A DNA stretch of 32,693 nucleotides from positions 1 to 32,693 of the IMG/VR virus record IMGVR_UViG_3300013010_000039; one strand, 5' to 3'. The position numbers and the translations under genes were made by a program. Shown here piece after piece: positions 7,819-14,367 of this stretch. The stretch is from a virus. Below the pieces are notes generated by a model that did no database searches, was not told where the DNA came from, and was given only the letters and a program-made list of their open reading frames with translations. The first letter of the stretch is position 1, and each line of letters opens with the position of its first letter.

Positions 7819-9039
7819 TTATGAAGCAGCCATTTTAAGTGCGCGCATTGCTTCGGACAATACAACTTCACCACCAACGCGGCGGCGAGCGATATAACGC
7901 ACGTTACCTGTTGATGCTTGGCTGTAGGGGTCACGAAGAACAGACAGAGCTACACGATCAACGATCATGTAACCACGGCGATAGTCACCGAATACCACTG
8001 GTTTAGCAGAGGCAGCGATGTCAGCCATGTCTACGGCCTCAACATATGGGTGGCCCAAGATAGTATTTGGGAGACCTGATTGACCGGAGAAACCAGTCTG
8101 GAAGATGTACTGACCAGCAGTATCTTTCAGCTTACGGATTGCACCAAGAGTTGAACGGTTCATCATGAAGGATGCATTACGGGCATACTCAGACTTCAAA
8201 CCATGTACCAAGTCCATGATATCATCTGTTGCGATTGCAGCGGCAGCAGCGGCGGTCGTAGAAGCAACAGTAGTCCCGTCAAGGATACCTGTTGGCTTAT
8301 TAGTGCCATTACCTACCAAGAAAGCATTGCCTTCAGCCTTTGCAAACTGTTCTGCGAACTCAGTGTTCATTTCAGCTTCAAGGTCAAAAACGCTGTCTTC
8401 TAGCAACATACCAGAAATATCAACTAAAGCATAAAGCTCATGTGTTGGGATGGTATTCAAAGAAGTTGTGTAACCAGTTGTCTCTGTGCGAGAGCCAGTT
8501 TCAGCAGTCCATGCGGCAGCGAATGATGCTGTTTTGCTTGGAACTTCAATTTCTTTGTTGGATGTTTGACGAACACGGGCGACAGAACGAACTGGGGAAA
8601 TCTCAGTGATTACCTTGATAAGCTCTTCGACGTACTCAGCTGGTGCCAAGTTACCAGCAGTTGCGGCAGTGCCAACGGTCAGAGCTTTAAGCTCCATTTC
8701 ATCCATATGGCTTTCACCCTTACGCATGAAGCTGTCCCATGCCTTCAAAGACAGATCGACATCTTTTGCTTCCATAGCATTGGCTGGACGCTTGAGCATT
8801 GTTTCGATGTCATTCAACTTTGCTTCAAAACCTTCAGCGTGTTTTTGCTGTTGGGTAATGGCTTGGTTGATGTTCTCGAACTTGTCCAGATCAGCTTCGA
8901 TCTTTGCAAGTTTTTGCTCAGTCATTGGATCGGCTGTGCCTTTGGCTTCGATTTCAGCCAAGCGAGTGTCATTTACCTTTTTGAATTCTTCAAAGGCACC
9001 TGCCATCACTTCAACGGCTGTTTTTACTTCGTTTTCCAT
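7819..9039 (-). CDS. Major capsid protein, HK97 fold
   Basis: A 406-residue protein. Residues 1-110 form a highly charged coiled-coil region, the usual delta (scaffold) domain removed by the prohead protease. The core then follows with EYVEELIKVITEISPVRSVA, VDISGMLLEDSVFDLEAEMN and GNGTNKPTGIL, and the C-terminus has VFGDYRRGYMIVDRVALSVL. These are standard HK97-family capsid phrases. The protease gene lies 16 bases upstream. Processing probably occurs near residues 105-125, judging from where the coiled coil ends. Confidence 0.96.
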   Translation of the reverse strand: MENEVKTAVEVMAGAFEEFKKVNDTRLAEIEAKGTADPMTEQKLAKIEADLDKFENINQAITQQQKHAEGFEAKLNDIETMLKRPANAMEAKDVDLSLKAWDSFMRKGESHMDEMELKALTVGTAATAGNLAPAEYVEELIKVITEISPVRSVARVRQTSNKEIEVPSKTASFAAAWTAETGSRTETTGYTTSLNTIPTHELYALVDISGMLLEDSVFDLEAEMNTEFAEQFAKAEGNAFLVGNGTNKPTGILDGTTVASTTAAAAAAIATDDIMDLVHGLKSEYARNASFMMNRSTLGAIRKLKDTAGQYIFQTGFSGQSGLPNTILGHPYVEAVDMADIAASAKPVVFGDYRRGYMIVDRVALSVLRDPYSQASTGNVRYIARRRVGGEVVLSEAMRALKMAAS

Positions 9040-9055
9040 TTGGAAAATCCTTCCG

Positions 9056-9763
9056 TTAAGATTTTAGGATGTTGGTAAGGCTTGCGAGAGCCTCAAGGAC
9101 TTTAGGCGTTTCCTCTTTCACAGCATCCCGCTGTTCCAGTGCCTTGGTAACGGCAGATGCCGCTGCCTTTGCTTCAGTACGAGATAGGTTCCCTTCATCC
9201 CGAAGGAATTGCTCCCATTCCCGAACTGAGCGTTCTGTGCCTTTTACCGCTTGGACCCGTGCGCGTGGGTTCATGGGGAAAGTGACAGCAGAAATTTCCA
9301 TAAGATCGACTGATTTCAAGCGGCGAGTTTTGCCCTTTTCATCATAATCGATATACTTGGGGTCTGCACGATAGCCAATTGAAAGACCATCAAGTGCGCC
9401 CATTTTCATAAGTTCGTAAACTTCGCGGCCTCGCTGTGTTCCCATTGCAAGACGGCCCTTAACCTTTAAGCCACGTTCATCTTCAATTATTTCATCAAAA
9501 ACGCCGATTGGTTCATCTGATTTGTGCTGATAAAGAAGTTTAACAGCCTTTGCGCCTTTGCGACCAATTGATTTGGCAAATGCTCCAGACTCAATAACAT
9601 CTCCACCAAGGTCTTTATTTCCAAATATAGAGCCATAACCGGAGAATGTTCCATCGTCATCTTCTGACTCTTCAGCCTTGTATTCAAAAGCAATATCAAT
9701 TTTTTCTGATTTTACTTCTTGGTCAGCGATGTACTCTTCTACATCGATTTGTTCATTACTCAT
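9056..9763 (-). CDS. Prohead protease, HK97 (S78/U35) family
   Basis: A 235-residue protein. After an acidic leader, residues 35-60 give GTFSGYGSIFGNKDLGGDVI. The catalytic His is in LLYQHKSDEPIGVFDEI and the catalytic Ser is in DGLSIGYRA, followed by DLMEISAVTFPMNPRA. These are the conserved landmarks of the HK97 maturation protease. About 60 residues of charged helix follow the protease domain. It should remove the capsid delta domain during maturation. A 92-residue frame on the opposite strand is only a shadow. Confidence 0.95.
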   Translation of the reverse strand: MSNEQIDVEEYIADQEVKSEKIDIAFEYKAEESEDDDGTFSGYGSIFGNKDLGGDVIESGAFAKSIGRKGAKAVKLLYQHKSDEPIGVFDEIIEDERGLKVKGRLAMGTQRGREVYELMKMGALDGLSIGYRADPKYIDYDEKGKTRRLKSVDLMEISAVTFPMNPRARVQAVKGTERSVREWEQFLRDEGNLSRTEAKAAASAVTKALEQRDAVKEETPKVLEALASLTNILKS

Positions 9764-9843
9764 CCTACCGCCCTCAAATTGGGTTAGACTTAAAGATCAC
9801 TTGTATTGGCTGTAAGATAACTCATTTAGCTTTTTTGAGCAAG

Positions 9844-10629
9844 TTACTCATCAATTATGTCATCTTCTGGGGTTACATAGAGCAAAACACATCGACAATT
9901 TATGACATTTGCAGCCCCACCCCTGCTATCGCCGGGTCTCGCCATAGGAACAGGCCCAAAATCGCTTGAAACTTGAAAGTCTTCAGCCATAGGAATAATT
10001 TTACCATTCATAGCAGCATGACCTCCACGAGTTCTATCGTCAGAAACCGAAACCCATTGCTTTTGCAACTCAGGAATATTCATTGTCTTTGCAACTTCAT
10101 GATTGGCATAACTAGCTGCATTATGAGTTTCAGTTCTAGCAATAGTAGCAGAACGGTTTTTTGAATATTGCCCTCTAGTTGACTCATAAATTGCGTCTGC
10201 AACCGCGCGAACCCCAAGACCTTCCGCTTCATTTTCTAAAAGAACAGATATTAACCTAGCCCTTGTTGTTCGTGCAATTCGATTGACTGCCTCAAGACCA
10301 AATATCTTTATGTAATCACGAATGAGAGTTTCAAATTGGCTTTCTTGCTTCAAATTACGAAGAAGTCTAAGGCCAAATTCATCAATTACTGCACGATAGT
10401 GAGGCTCAAGAACAGAAAGAATACGCCCCTGTATTAACGTCCCCGTAAGATCGACAGACCCTCGCTCTAAATACTCACGCCTTGCAATGTCGCCTATCTG
10501 TGAGAATTGCGTTATTAAATTGAGGGTCAGCTTGCGCTCAAACGCTTGCCTAACTCGCATCTGTTCGATGACTTCTTTTCTGGCGCTATATCTTGAGCCA
10601 CCAGCCTGTTTGAAATTATGCACTGCCAT
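9844..10629 (-). CDS. Minor head protein, Mu F / SPP1 gp7-like
   Basis: 261 residues from the ATG at 10629; a TTG at 10650 would add seven. The C-terminal half carries the MuF signature: ARTETHNAASYANHEVAK, then KQWVSVSDDRTRGGHAAMNG and NVINCRCVLLYV. MuF-type proteins bind portal or capsid and are ejected or help DNA entry. The usual partner, the portal gene, is not adjacent but more than 3.7 kb upstream, beyond an accessory island. No strong ribosome site is visible before either start. The first codons are repeated 244 bp upstream. Confidence 0.88.
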   Translation of the reverse strand: MAVHNFKQAGGSRYSARKEVIEQMRVRQAFERKLTLNLITQFSQIGDIARREYLERGSVDLTGTLIQGRILSVLEPHYRAVIDEFGLRLLRNLKQESQFETLIRDYIKIFGLEAVNRIARTTRARLISVLLENEAEGLGVRAVADAIYESTRGQYSKNRSATIARTETHNAASYANHEVAKTMNIPELQKQWVSVSDDRTRGGHAAMNGKIIPMAEDFQVSSDFGPVPMARPGDSRGGAANVINCRCVLLYVTPEDDIIDE

Positions 10630-10647
10630 AGGTATATCTATACCATG
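10606..10647. repeat. Direct repeat copy 1 (spans the MuF gene start)
   Basis: This segment and 10850-10890 are direct copies. The first 27 bases differ at one position only, and the rest matches loosely, including CATGGTATAG versus CATGATATAG. The repeated block covers the start codon region and first eight codons of the MuF-like gene. Confidence 0.85.
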
Positions 10648-10840
10648 CAATCATACATTGATAAAATACAAAGTTTTTAGTTTCTCCAAACAAAAATTCT
10701 ATACTTTAAATTTTTGTAGAGTTTTTTATTTTTAGCAAATATTTCTTTTGCGTCCCTAAACTTTTACACGTTTGAGAATTTTTTGAATAAAAGTTTTTGC
10801 TTGTAATATTTTTTACAAGTTTTGCATTATAGTATTACTA
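10640..10840 (-). repeat. AT-rich array of degenerate 48-49 bp units (array 1)
   Basis: On the minus strand, four related units start with AAAACTTG, CAAACGTG, AAAAACTCT and AAAAACTTTG at about 10818, 10769, 10720 and 10672, a spacing of 49, 49 and 48 bp. The third unit is clearly similar to the unit at 27054 of array 2 (AAAAACTCT, A-rich run, AAGTAT, T-rich run, AGAAAC). No coding frame is convincing here. The array lies between the two direct repeats of the MuF start. Confidence 0.6.
10800..10819. repeat. Inverted repeat CTTGTAA / TTACAAG
   Basis: Seven-base perfect arms around TATTTT, inside the AT-rich intergenic region upstream (minus strand) of the MuF gene. It could be a protein-binding site or a weak hairpin. 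No U-run supports a terminator on either strand. Confidence 0.5.
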
Positions 10841-10849
10841 AAATTTTAT

Positions 10850-10890
10850 CTGTTTGAAATTATGCACTGCCACAGGCAGACTATATCATG
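10850..10890. repeat. Direct repeat copy 2 (orphan copy of the MuF gene start)
   Basis: It matches 10606-10647. Here the start codon reads GTG and the frame, after eight matching codons, reads three more and stops at TAG. It is therefore a dead duplicate of the MuF 5' end, lying directly after the 68-residue gene. Confidence 0.85.
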
Positions 10891-10891
10891 T

Positions 10892-11098
10892 TTAATCGTC
10901 AATTGAAGCAATAAACGCCTTACCTTCCTCGACCCATTGCTCAAGGCTCAAGTGTTTTAAGCGAGAAACATATACGCAGCGATCCATGTAATAATCATTT
11001 CCGGCCTCTGAGTACAGGAAGTAAAAATACTCATCCCCTACCTCCAAGGATATACGATCATCATTGAGTGCCTTTAATATCGCCGCTCTGGTGGTCAT
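10892..11098 (-). CDS. Small acidic protein, unknown function
   Basis: A 68-residue protein (MTTRAAILKALNDDRISLEV at the start, many Tyr and Asp in the middle). Its ATG overlaps the stop of a 30-codon membrane peptide as ATGA, so translation is coupled. It is the last gene of the small minus-strand operon in the accessory island. No family is recognised. Confidence 0.6.
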   Translation of the reverse strand: MTTRAAILKALNDDRISLEVGDEYFYFLYSEAGNDYYMDRCVYVSRLKHLSLEQWVEEGKAFIASIDD

Positions 11099-11187
11099 AG
11101 CATTACCATAAGGCGGTCAATATTAATCGCTCCAATGACCAATATAATTGTAAATATTACCGCGATCATTGTGTCTTGCTTGTCCAT
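11095..11187 (-). CDS. 30-residue single-span membrane peptide candidate
   Basis: ATG at 11187, stop TGA overlapping the next ATG. The peptide begins MDKQDTM, followed by one hydrophobic helix IAVIFTIILVIGAI and a short polar tail. The five-base gap from the previous stop and the ATGA coupling to the next gene make it likely to be translated. It may be a small membrane protein; nothing shows a holin role. It is below the length most gene finders report. Confidence 0.5.
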   Translation of the reverse strand: MDKQDTMIAVIFTIILVIGAINIDRLMVML

Positions 11188-11191
11188 ATCC

Positions 11192-11386
11192 CTAACCCCT
11201 TTTCCTAAGTTCATCTGAGAAAGTCATGCCTTGGTCAGCATAGTAGTTTTCTTTCTCTGGGTTCCAGCCCTTCATGGCTTCCCGTGCGCTGCGACAATCA
11301 GCAATGATATATTCAAGCTCAGAGACAGTGGCTTTTTTGGCCTTGGCTGTCCAGTTTTTAAAGTCTTGTGCAGTTGCGCCGCTCAT
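11192..11386 (-). CDS. Small helical protein, unknown function
   Basis: 64 residues from ATG 11386, chosen because AAGGAG lies seven bases upstream. A TTG six codons earlier would place that ribosome site inside the gene. The sequence MSGATAQDFKNWTAKAKKAT, then SELEYIIADCRSAREAMKGW, suggests two helices. The leader GGAGACACCCAATGAG is shared with the next gene upstream, hinting at a common origin of the two 5' ends. Confidence 0.6.
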   Translation of the reverse strand: MSGATAQDFKNWTAKAKKATVSELEYIIADCRSAREAMKGWNPEKENYYADQGMTFSDELRKRG

Positions 11387-11409
11387 TGGGTGTCTCCTTG
11401 TCAATTAAG

Positions 11410-11592
11410 TTATCTTGGGGATGGTGCTGCACATGTAGCAAAAAAGCTCTTCGCTCTATTCTCTTTGCGTTGAGCAGCCCATTCAGCCAAATAATCTGTT
11501 TTCTCCCATTCGGCCAAAGTATCCTCAGACGGGCCGCTCCAAGCTGGGTTCTCAGCAAAGAATTTCTTTTCGGCTTCAGTAAATTTTCTCAT
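11410..11592 (-). CDS. Small protein, unknown function
   Basis: 60 residues from ATG 11592 with a GGAG site seven bases upstream. The sequence is rich in Glu, Trp and Lys (MRKFTEAEKKFFAENPAWSG, then two AEW repeats). It is the first gene after a good minus-strand promoter at 11624-11652. The 16-base leader is the same as that of the next gene. No family is recognised. Confidence 0.6.
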   Translation of the reverse strand: MRKFTEAEKKFFAENPAWSGPSEDTLAEWEKTDYLAEWAAQRKENRAKSFFATCAAPSPR

Positions 11593-11620
11593 TGGGTGTC
11601 TCCTCATTGCTGCCCATAAA

Positions 11621-11675
11621 GTTAATATAATTAACAGTCGCTATGGGGTCAACCCTAAAAGTGAATTATTTTAAC
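11621..11675 (-). promoter_or_regulatory. Sigma70-like promoter with two palindromic motif copies
   Basis: On the minus strand, TTGACC (11652-11647) and TATATT (11629-11624) are 17 bases apart. The -10 lies inside the palindrome GTTAAT-TAT-ATTAAC (11621-11635). A second related copy, GTTAAAATAATTCAC (11675-11661), sits eight bases upstream of the -35. It would drive the four small genes to its left. The motif recurs at other promoters in this window. Confidence 0.7.
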
Positions 11676-11806
11676 TTTTCTGCCCGAAGTTCTTGCCACA
11701 CCCGCTCCCATTTGGTGTTGCGGTAGCGCATAGGGCATTGGCAGTTTGCGATAAATGCTGCGTTATGGGCGGCGACCTCTACTTCTTGAAGCGTAATTGG
11801 TGTCAT
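11666..11806 (-). CDS. 46-residue protein, unknown function
   Basis: ATG at 11806 preceded by AAAGGAAACTAAA, a good ribosome site; stop TAA at 11668-11666. The sequence begins MTPITLQEVEVAAHNAAFIA and contains a CQC pair followed by basic and aromatic residues. It lies between two hairpins and the promoter described at 11621-11675. Real by ribosome site and frame, function unknown. Confidence 0.55.
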   Translation of the reverse strand: MTPITLQEVEVAAHNAAFIANCQCPMRYRNTKWERVWQELRAEKLK

Positions 11807-11832
11807 TTTAGTTTCCTTTGTGCTTTTGGCTA

Positions 11833-11851
11833 GTTGGCACCAGCTGCCAAC
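11833..11851. repeat. Inverted repeat GTTGGCA / TGCCAAC
   Basis: Perfect seven-base arms around a five-base loop, upstream of the 46-residue gene. It could be an operator or the hairpin of a transcript end. A T-poor flank on the minus strand argues against a classic terminator. Confidence 0.5.
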
Positions 11852-11886
11852 AAATATAAATAAAGACCTTATGTTTTCTAATTGGG

Positions 11887-11906
11887 GTGGGGGGCCGTAG
11901 CCCCAC
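11887..11906 (-). terminator. Hairpin with cUACGg tetraloop after the 135-residue gene
   Basis: The minus-strand RNA reads GUGGGGC-UACG-GCC followed by CCCCAC, a GC stem capped by a UNCG-type tetraloop, starting just after the stop codon. Only a weak AT-rich tail follows. A similar stem-loop lies at 12340-12354. Likely a terminator or mRNA end-stabiliser. Confidence 0.55.
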
Positions 11907-11911
11907 TCCCT

Positions 11912-12319
11912 TTAGTGGTTAATTTCATTTACCCAGATGCCATAGACCATCTTATTGGAGCTATCGAAGGTATCTTGAGGAACCCCCTCTATTACTGCGC
12001 AGTAATGCTTTGACATTCTAGCAATGCAAACACCCTCAGTATCAGACGCCTTGCACTTGCGTCCTTCAAACTTAGGTGCAGCCATCCAAAACCAGCCGTG
12101 CTTGTTAAGGACTTTCTCATAAACAGATTTTGCCAATCCGTTCCTAGCTGACTTCTTGTTGCCAGCGTCTTGGTTGGCTTGGGCCAACTCTTTGTAGCAA
12201 GTTTCATAGTCAAGGCCCAGCGCAATAGCCATCGCCCTAACTCCGCAATCACCTGCGCTGCCCTTGCGTCCAGAGGCGGCGCGGCCCCCGTCATTATATG
12301 TAAAATTTGGATTTGTCAT
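11912..12319 (-). CDS. Papain-like cysteine protease-fold protein (candidate)
   Basis: A 135-residue protein. The segment GDCGVRAMAIALGLDYETCY places a Cys before an alpha helix; later SKHYCAVIEGVPQDTFD gives His on a strand followed by Asp. A Cys-helix, His-strand, Asp order is the layout of papain/C39-like phage proteins. GGAGG precedes the ATG at 12319. It could be a peptidase or an inactive relative. No export signal is visible, so action in the host cytoplasm is likely. Family call from motif order only. Confidence 0.5.
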   Translation of the reverse strand: MTNPNFTYNDGGRAASGRKGSAGDCGVRAMAIALGLDYETCYKELAQANQDAGNKKSARNGLAKSVYEKVLNKHGWFWMAAPKFEGRKCKASDTEGVCIARMSKHYCAVIEGVPQDTFDSSNKMVYGIWVNEINH

Positions 12320-12339
12320 GTCATGCCCTCCCAGAGCAT

Positions 12340-12354
12340 TGGGGCCGTAGCCCA
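12340..12354 (-). terminator. Small hairpin with cUACGg tetraloop
   Basis: The minus-strand RNA reads UGGGC-UACG-GCCCCA, a short version of the stem-loop at 11887-11906. It sits between the 81-residue gene and the protease-like gene. It may reduce read-through or protect mRNA ends. Confidence 0.4.
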
Positions 12355-12360
12355 GTTAAG

Positions 12361-12606
12361 TTATCCAGCGAAATGCTCTTTTATTTCCTCTAAGGAAGTT
12401 CCCATCCATTCGTTCATTGACTCATGGAATTCTGTATCCATTACCTCCTGTATTGCGGGTCTTCCATGCTCTCCCGCAAGGTCCATCCAAATATCAGCTT
12501 CAATGAAGTTGGCGTTCATTTCTTCATCTGATACCCAGTTTTCTGTTTTTTGGATTGCCTTGTTAAAAGCTGTATCAAAAAGCTCGATTATATTAGGGCG
12601 TGTCAT
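12361..12606 (-). CDS. Small acidic protein, unknown function
   Basis: An 81-residue acidic protein (MTRPNIIELFDTAFNKAIQK at the start). The AAAGGAC site upstream is the same ribosome-site style used by other genes of this phage. It is the first minus-strand gene of a divergent pair with the gene at 12761, so it probably belongs to the same regulatory region. No family is recognised. Confidence 0.6.
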   Translation of the reverse strand: MTRPNIIELFDTAFNKAIQKTENWVSDEEMNANFIEADIWMDLAGEHGRPAIQEVMDTEFHESMNEWMGTSLEEIKEHFAG

Positions 12607-12635
12607 TTCTTTAGTCCTTTCGTTTCTCTCTATAT

Positions 12636-12731
12636 ATTATAGGTAGCATTTGGTGTTACATATGTCAACACCTATTGTTAATTATTTTAACAAAAATTGT
12701 GCTTGCATTAACTTTTGAGTTAATATATCAA
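12636..12731. promoter_or_regulatory. Divergent promoter region with palindromic operator-like motifs
   Basis: Rightward: GTTAATTATTTTAAC (12677-12691), then a -35-like TTGCAT or TTGTGC, then ATTAAC-TTTTGA-GTTAAT (12707-12724) leading into TAATATATC as -10. Leftward: TTGACA (12668-12663) and TATAAT (12641-12636), but 21 bases apart, which is too far for an ideal sigma70 promoter. The two arms flank the rightward start region and could be bound by one repressor. Confidence 0.55.
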
Positions 12732-12760
12732 ACTAACAAGGAAGCCAGAAAGGACAAGAA

Positions 12761-13009
12761 ATGATTAACGAAATTATTTACCGATTTAGAGTTGAATACC
12801 ATGATGACCTGCCTCAAGGCCATAAGGACGCTTATATTGCACGAGGCATTGACCCAGATAATATCTGGAACCTATCCGCGTCTTTTGACAACCTGCAAGA
12901 TGCTTTCGATTACATGGCCGAAGAAGTTGACCAGATTGATTGGAGAACATGGCGCATAGTTGACCAGAAGCGCAGAACTTGGACCCAACGTAAAGGAGAA
13001 ATGCTATGA
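12761..13009 (+). CDS. Small acidic protein, unknown function
   Basis: An 82-residue protein with AAAGGACAAGAA before the ATG. It begins MINEIIYRFRVEYHDDLPQG and is rich in Asp, Trp and Arg. It is the first gene of a four-gene plus-strand operon with overlapping starts and stops (ATGA to the next gene), inserted among minus-strand virion genes. No family is recognised. Confidence 0.6.
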   Translation: MINEIIYRFRVEYHDDLPQGHKDAYIARGIDPDNIWNLSASFDNLQDAFDYMAEEVDQIDWRTWRIVDQKRRTWTQRKGEML

Positions 13010-13182
13010 GCACCCCCGCAAGAAAAGTAACTAATGAATTCCTTGAAGCTGTAGAATACGGATGCTTTGACAATTACAATTTGATCGTAGCTTTCTGCAA
13101 ATACCTCAATGAAGATGACGTAATTGATTTTCTTGAGGCCAATGAGCTTATGACCATCGTAAGACCACCATGTGAAATCTAA
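13006..13182 (+). CDS. 58-residue protein, unknown function
   Basis: ATG at 13006 overlaps the previous stop (ATGA), with TAAAGGAG upstream as ribosome site. Its stop overlaps the next ATG (TAATG). The sequence starts MSTPARKVTNEFLEAVEYGC and ends RPPCEI. The double coupling strongly suggests real translation despite its length of less than 60 codons. Helical; no family is recognised. Confidence 0.6.
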   Translation: MSTPARKVTNEFLEAVEYGCFDNYNLIVAFCKYLNEDDVIDFLEANELMTIVRPPCEI

Positions 13183-13370
13183 TGGCAAGGAATTCTAAAC
13201 TCATAAAGGCAGTTGAAGCCTGTAACGCTTTGGGAATGGATATAACCACTTTCTTAGAGCTTGAAGGAAATGGAACATTGCCACCCTCAGTAAATATTGG
13301 GATTGGGCGAAGATGGAACGAAGAAGTATTATTAGATTGGTACAGGGAGTGGAAAAATGAAACTGAATGA
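13182..13370 (+). CDS. AlpA/excisionase-like small HTH protein
   Basis: A 62-residue basic protein. It contains ALGMDITTFLELEGNGTLPP, then SVNIGIGRRWNEEVLLDWYR, the pattern of MerR-type AlpA/Xis winged helices: a short HTH, a wing with 'LPPS...G.RRW', and a final W-rich helix. Such proteins bind DNA as excisionase cofactors or transcription activators. No integrase is present in the window, so a regulatory role for the accessory island is equally possible. Coupled to both neighbours. Confidence 0.6.
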   Translation: MARNSKLIKAVEACNALGMDITTFLELEGNGTLPPSVNIGIGRRWNEEVLLDWYREWKNETE

Positions 13371-13641
13371 AGCCGCAAAAATCATAAGAAGTTTTGGGAA
13401 AGCGACCTCAAGATCATACGAAATAGTTTCCGGTAAGAAATTTGAATTAGAAGGCGACTTTAAAAATAGCGATCTGTTCGCGGGACTTGCAGCTTATGTT
13501 GCATTGGATTGGAAGAAAACTGTAGAGCCATCAAATATAGACGAAGCCTATAATGTGGTTATGAACAGATTGCGGAACATTGTACTGGACATGATTGAAG
13601 CTGATGATGGTTTTAAGTTTAAGGGAGAAGCGGGGGAATAA
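13357..13641 (+). CDS. Unknown protein, last gene of the plus-strand accessory operon
   Basis: A 94-residue protein starting inside the end of the AlpA-like gene, with GGAGTGGAAAA upstream of the ATG. It begins MKLNEAAKIIRSFGKATSRS and is mixed helical, ending in a charged tail. The stop codon falls in the loop of a strong hairpin shared with the convergent virion gene. No family is recognised. Confidence 0.55.
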   Translation: MKLNEAAKIIRSFGKATSRSYEIVSGKKFELEGDFKNSDLFAGLAAYVALDWKKTVEPSNIDEAYNVVMNRLRNIVLDMIEADDGFKFKGEAGE

Positions 13642-13648
13642 CCCCCGC
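13630..13648. terminator. Bidirectional terminator hairpin between convergent genes
   Basis: GCGGGGG and CCCCCGC pair perfectly around AATAA. The stem spans the stop codon of the plus-strand gene and lies just after the stop of the minus-strand virion gene at 13656. U-runs are weak on both sides, so termination may be incomplete. Confidence 0.6.
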
Positions 13649-13655
13649 CTCAAAA

Positions 13656-14363
13656 TCAATTTCTCTTCAAAAGAACACTAAACGCCGCTGATACAACATC
13701 AGTTCCGCTAGATGCTACAGCCCTAACTTCTATGCTGTTCTTTTCAGGAATTTCTGTGGCTACTCCAAAATCAATTTTATCCATCGTATTATTCAAAGTA
13801 ACGACTGATTTTGTTCTTCGCACACCATCATTTGAACGGGATACCAAACGCGCTTCAAGGTATTTATTTGATGCCGTAGCACCTGACGCAACCATCCAAT
13901 CTGTCACATAAGCTGTGTAACCCGCAGGGACGGTATAGACCGCTTGGAGTGTTTGACCCCGATCCGCTGAGATTTGTGAACGTGTTATCGCGCCTACTGT
14001 AGCTGTAATATTGCCAGCATTTACTTCACCAGTTCCCGCCTCGGTCACATACATACGATTGATAGCAATGAATGTTTCATCAGTGGTTACGTTTGTTGTA
14101 CCATCCATTGTAACTTCAACAGTTTGAGGCTCATAGTTTTCATCTAATCCCTCAATCTTTATTTTCTGTGCGCCAGTTCCCGCTGCGTCATCCGCTGCGC
14201 TTGAACTAACAACAACCGCCTCTGCGGCTGTATCTATATAGGAATACACATTACCAGCATCCCACACGACTTCCTCAGTTGTGGTAATAGCCGCGTTGTA
14301 TCCGAACTTGTAAATCCCACGACCATATGCGCCCTTTGCGGCTTGTACTGAACCAATGTTCAT
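13656..14363 (-). CDS. Beta-rich virion structural protein (head decoration or fibre candidate)
   Basis: A 235-residue protein rich in Thr, Val, Ala and Gly with no Cys and few long helices. Phrases such as GNVYSYIDTAAEAVVVSSSA, ITRSQISADRGQTLQAVYTV and PAGYTAYVTDWMVASGA are typical of small virion proteins found in marine phages. It follows the portal gene by four bases, in the head module. A role as capsid decoration, head fibre or other surface protein is likely but not shown; the exact family is not certain. Confidence 0.6.
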   Translation of the reverse strand: MNIGSVQAAKGAYGRGIYKFGYNAAITTTEEVVWDAGNVYSYIDTAAEAVVVSSSAADDAAGTGAQKIKIEGLDENYEPQTVEVTMDGTTNVTTDETFIAINRMYVTEAGTGEVNAGNITATVGAITRSQISADRGQTLQAVYTVPAGYTAYVTDWMVASGATASNKYLEARLVSRSNDGVRRTKSVVTLNNTMDKIDFGVATEIPEKNSIEVRAVASSGTDVVSAAFSVLLKRN

Positions 14364-14367
14364 AAAC

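Noticed and set aside
8566-9078. 170-residue frame on the plus strand
   Set aside because: Antisense to the capsid gene, whose HK97 sequence is unmistakable. It has no ribosome site, and two other long plus-strand frames overlap it, so it is a shadow.
12170-12646. 158-residue plus-strand frame
   Set aside because: Runs antisense through two well-supported minus-strand genes and their ribosome sites.
12677-12691. CtrA binding sites (TTAA-N7-TTAA) as explanation of the shared motif
   Set aside because: The half-site spacing in the motif is five bases, not seven, and the partner palindrome at 12707-12724 has eight. CtrA control is therefore not supported by spacing.
13182-13370. Evidence of lysogeny from the AlpA/excisionase-like gene
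   Set aside because: No integrase, attachment site or full repressor operator set is visible in the window, so the protein may be only a regulator.
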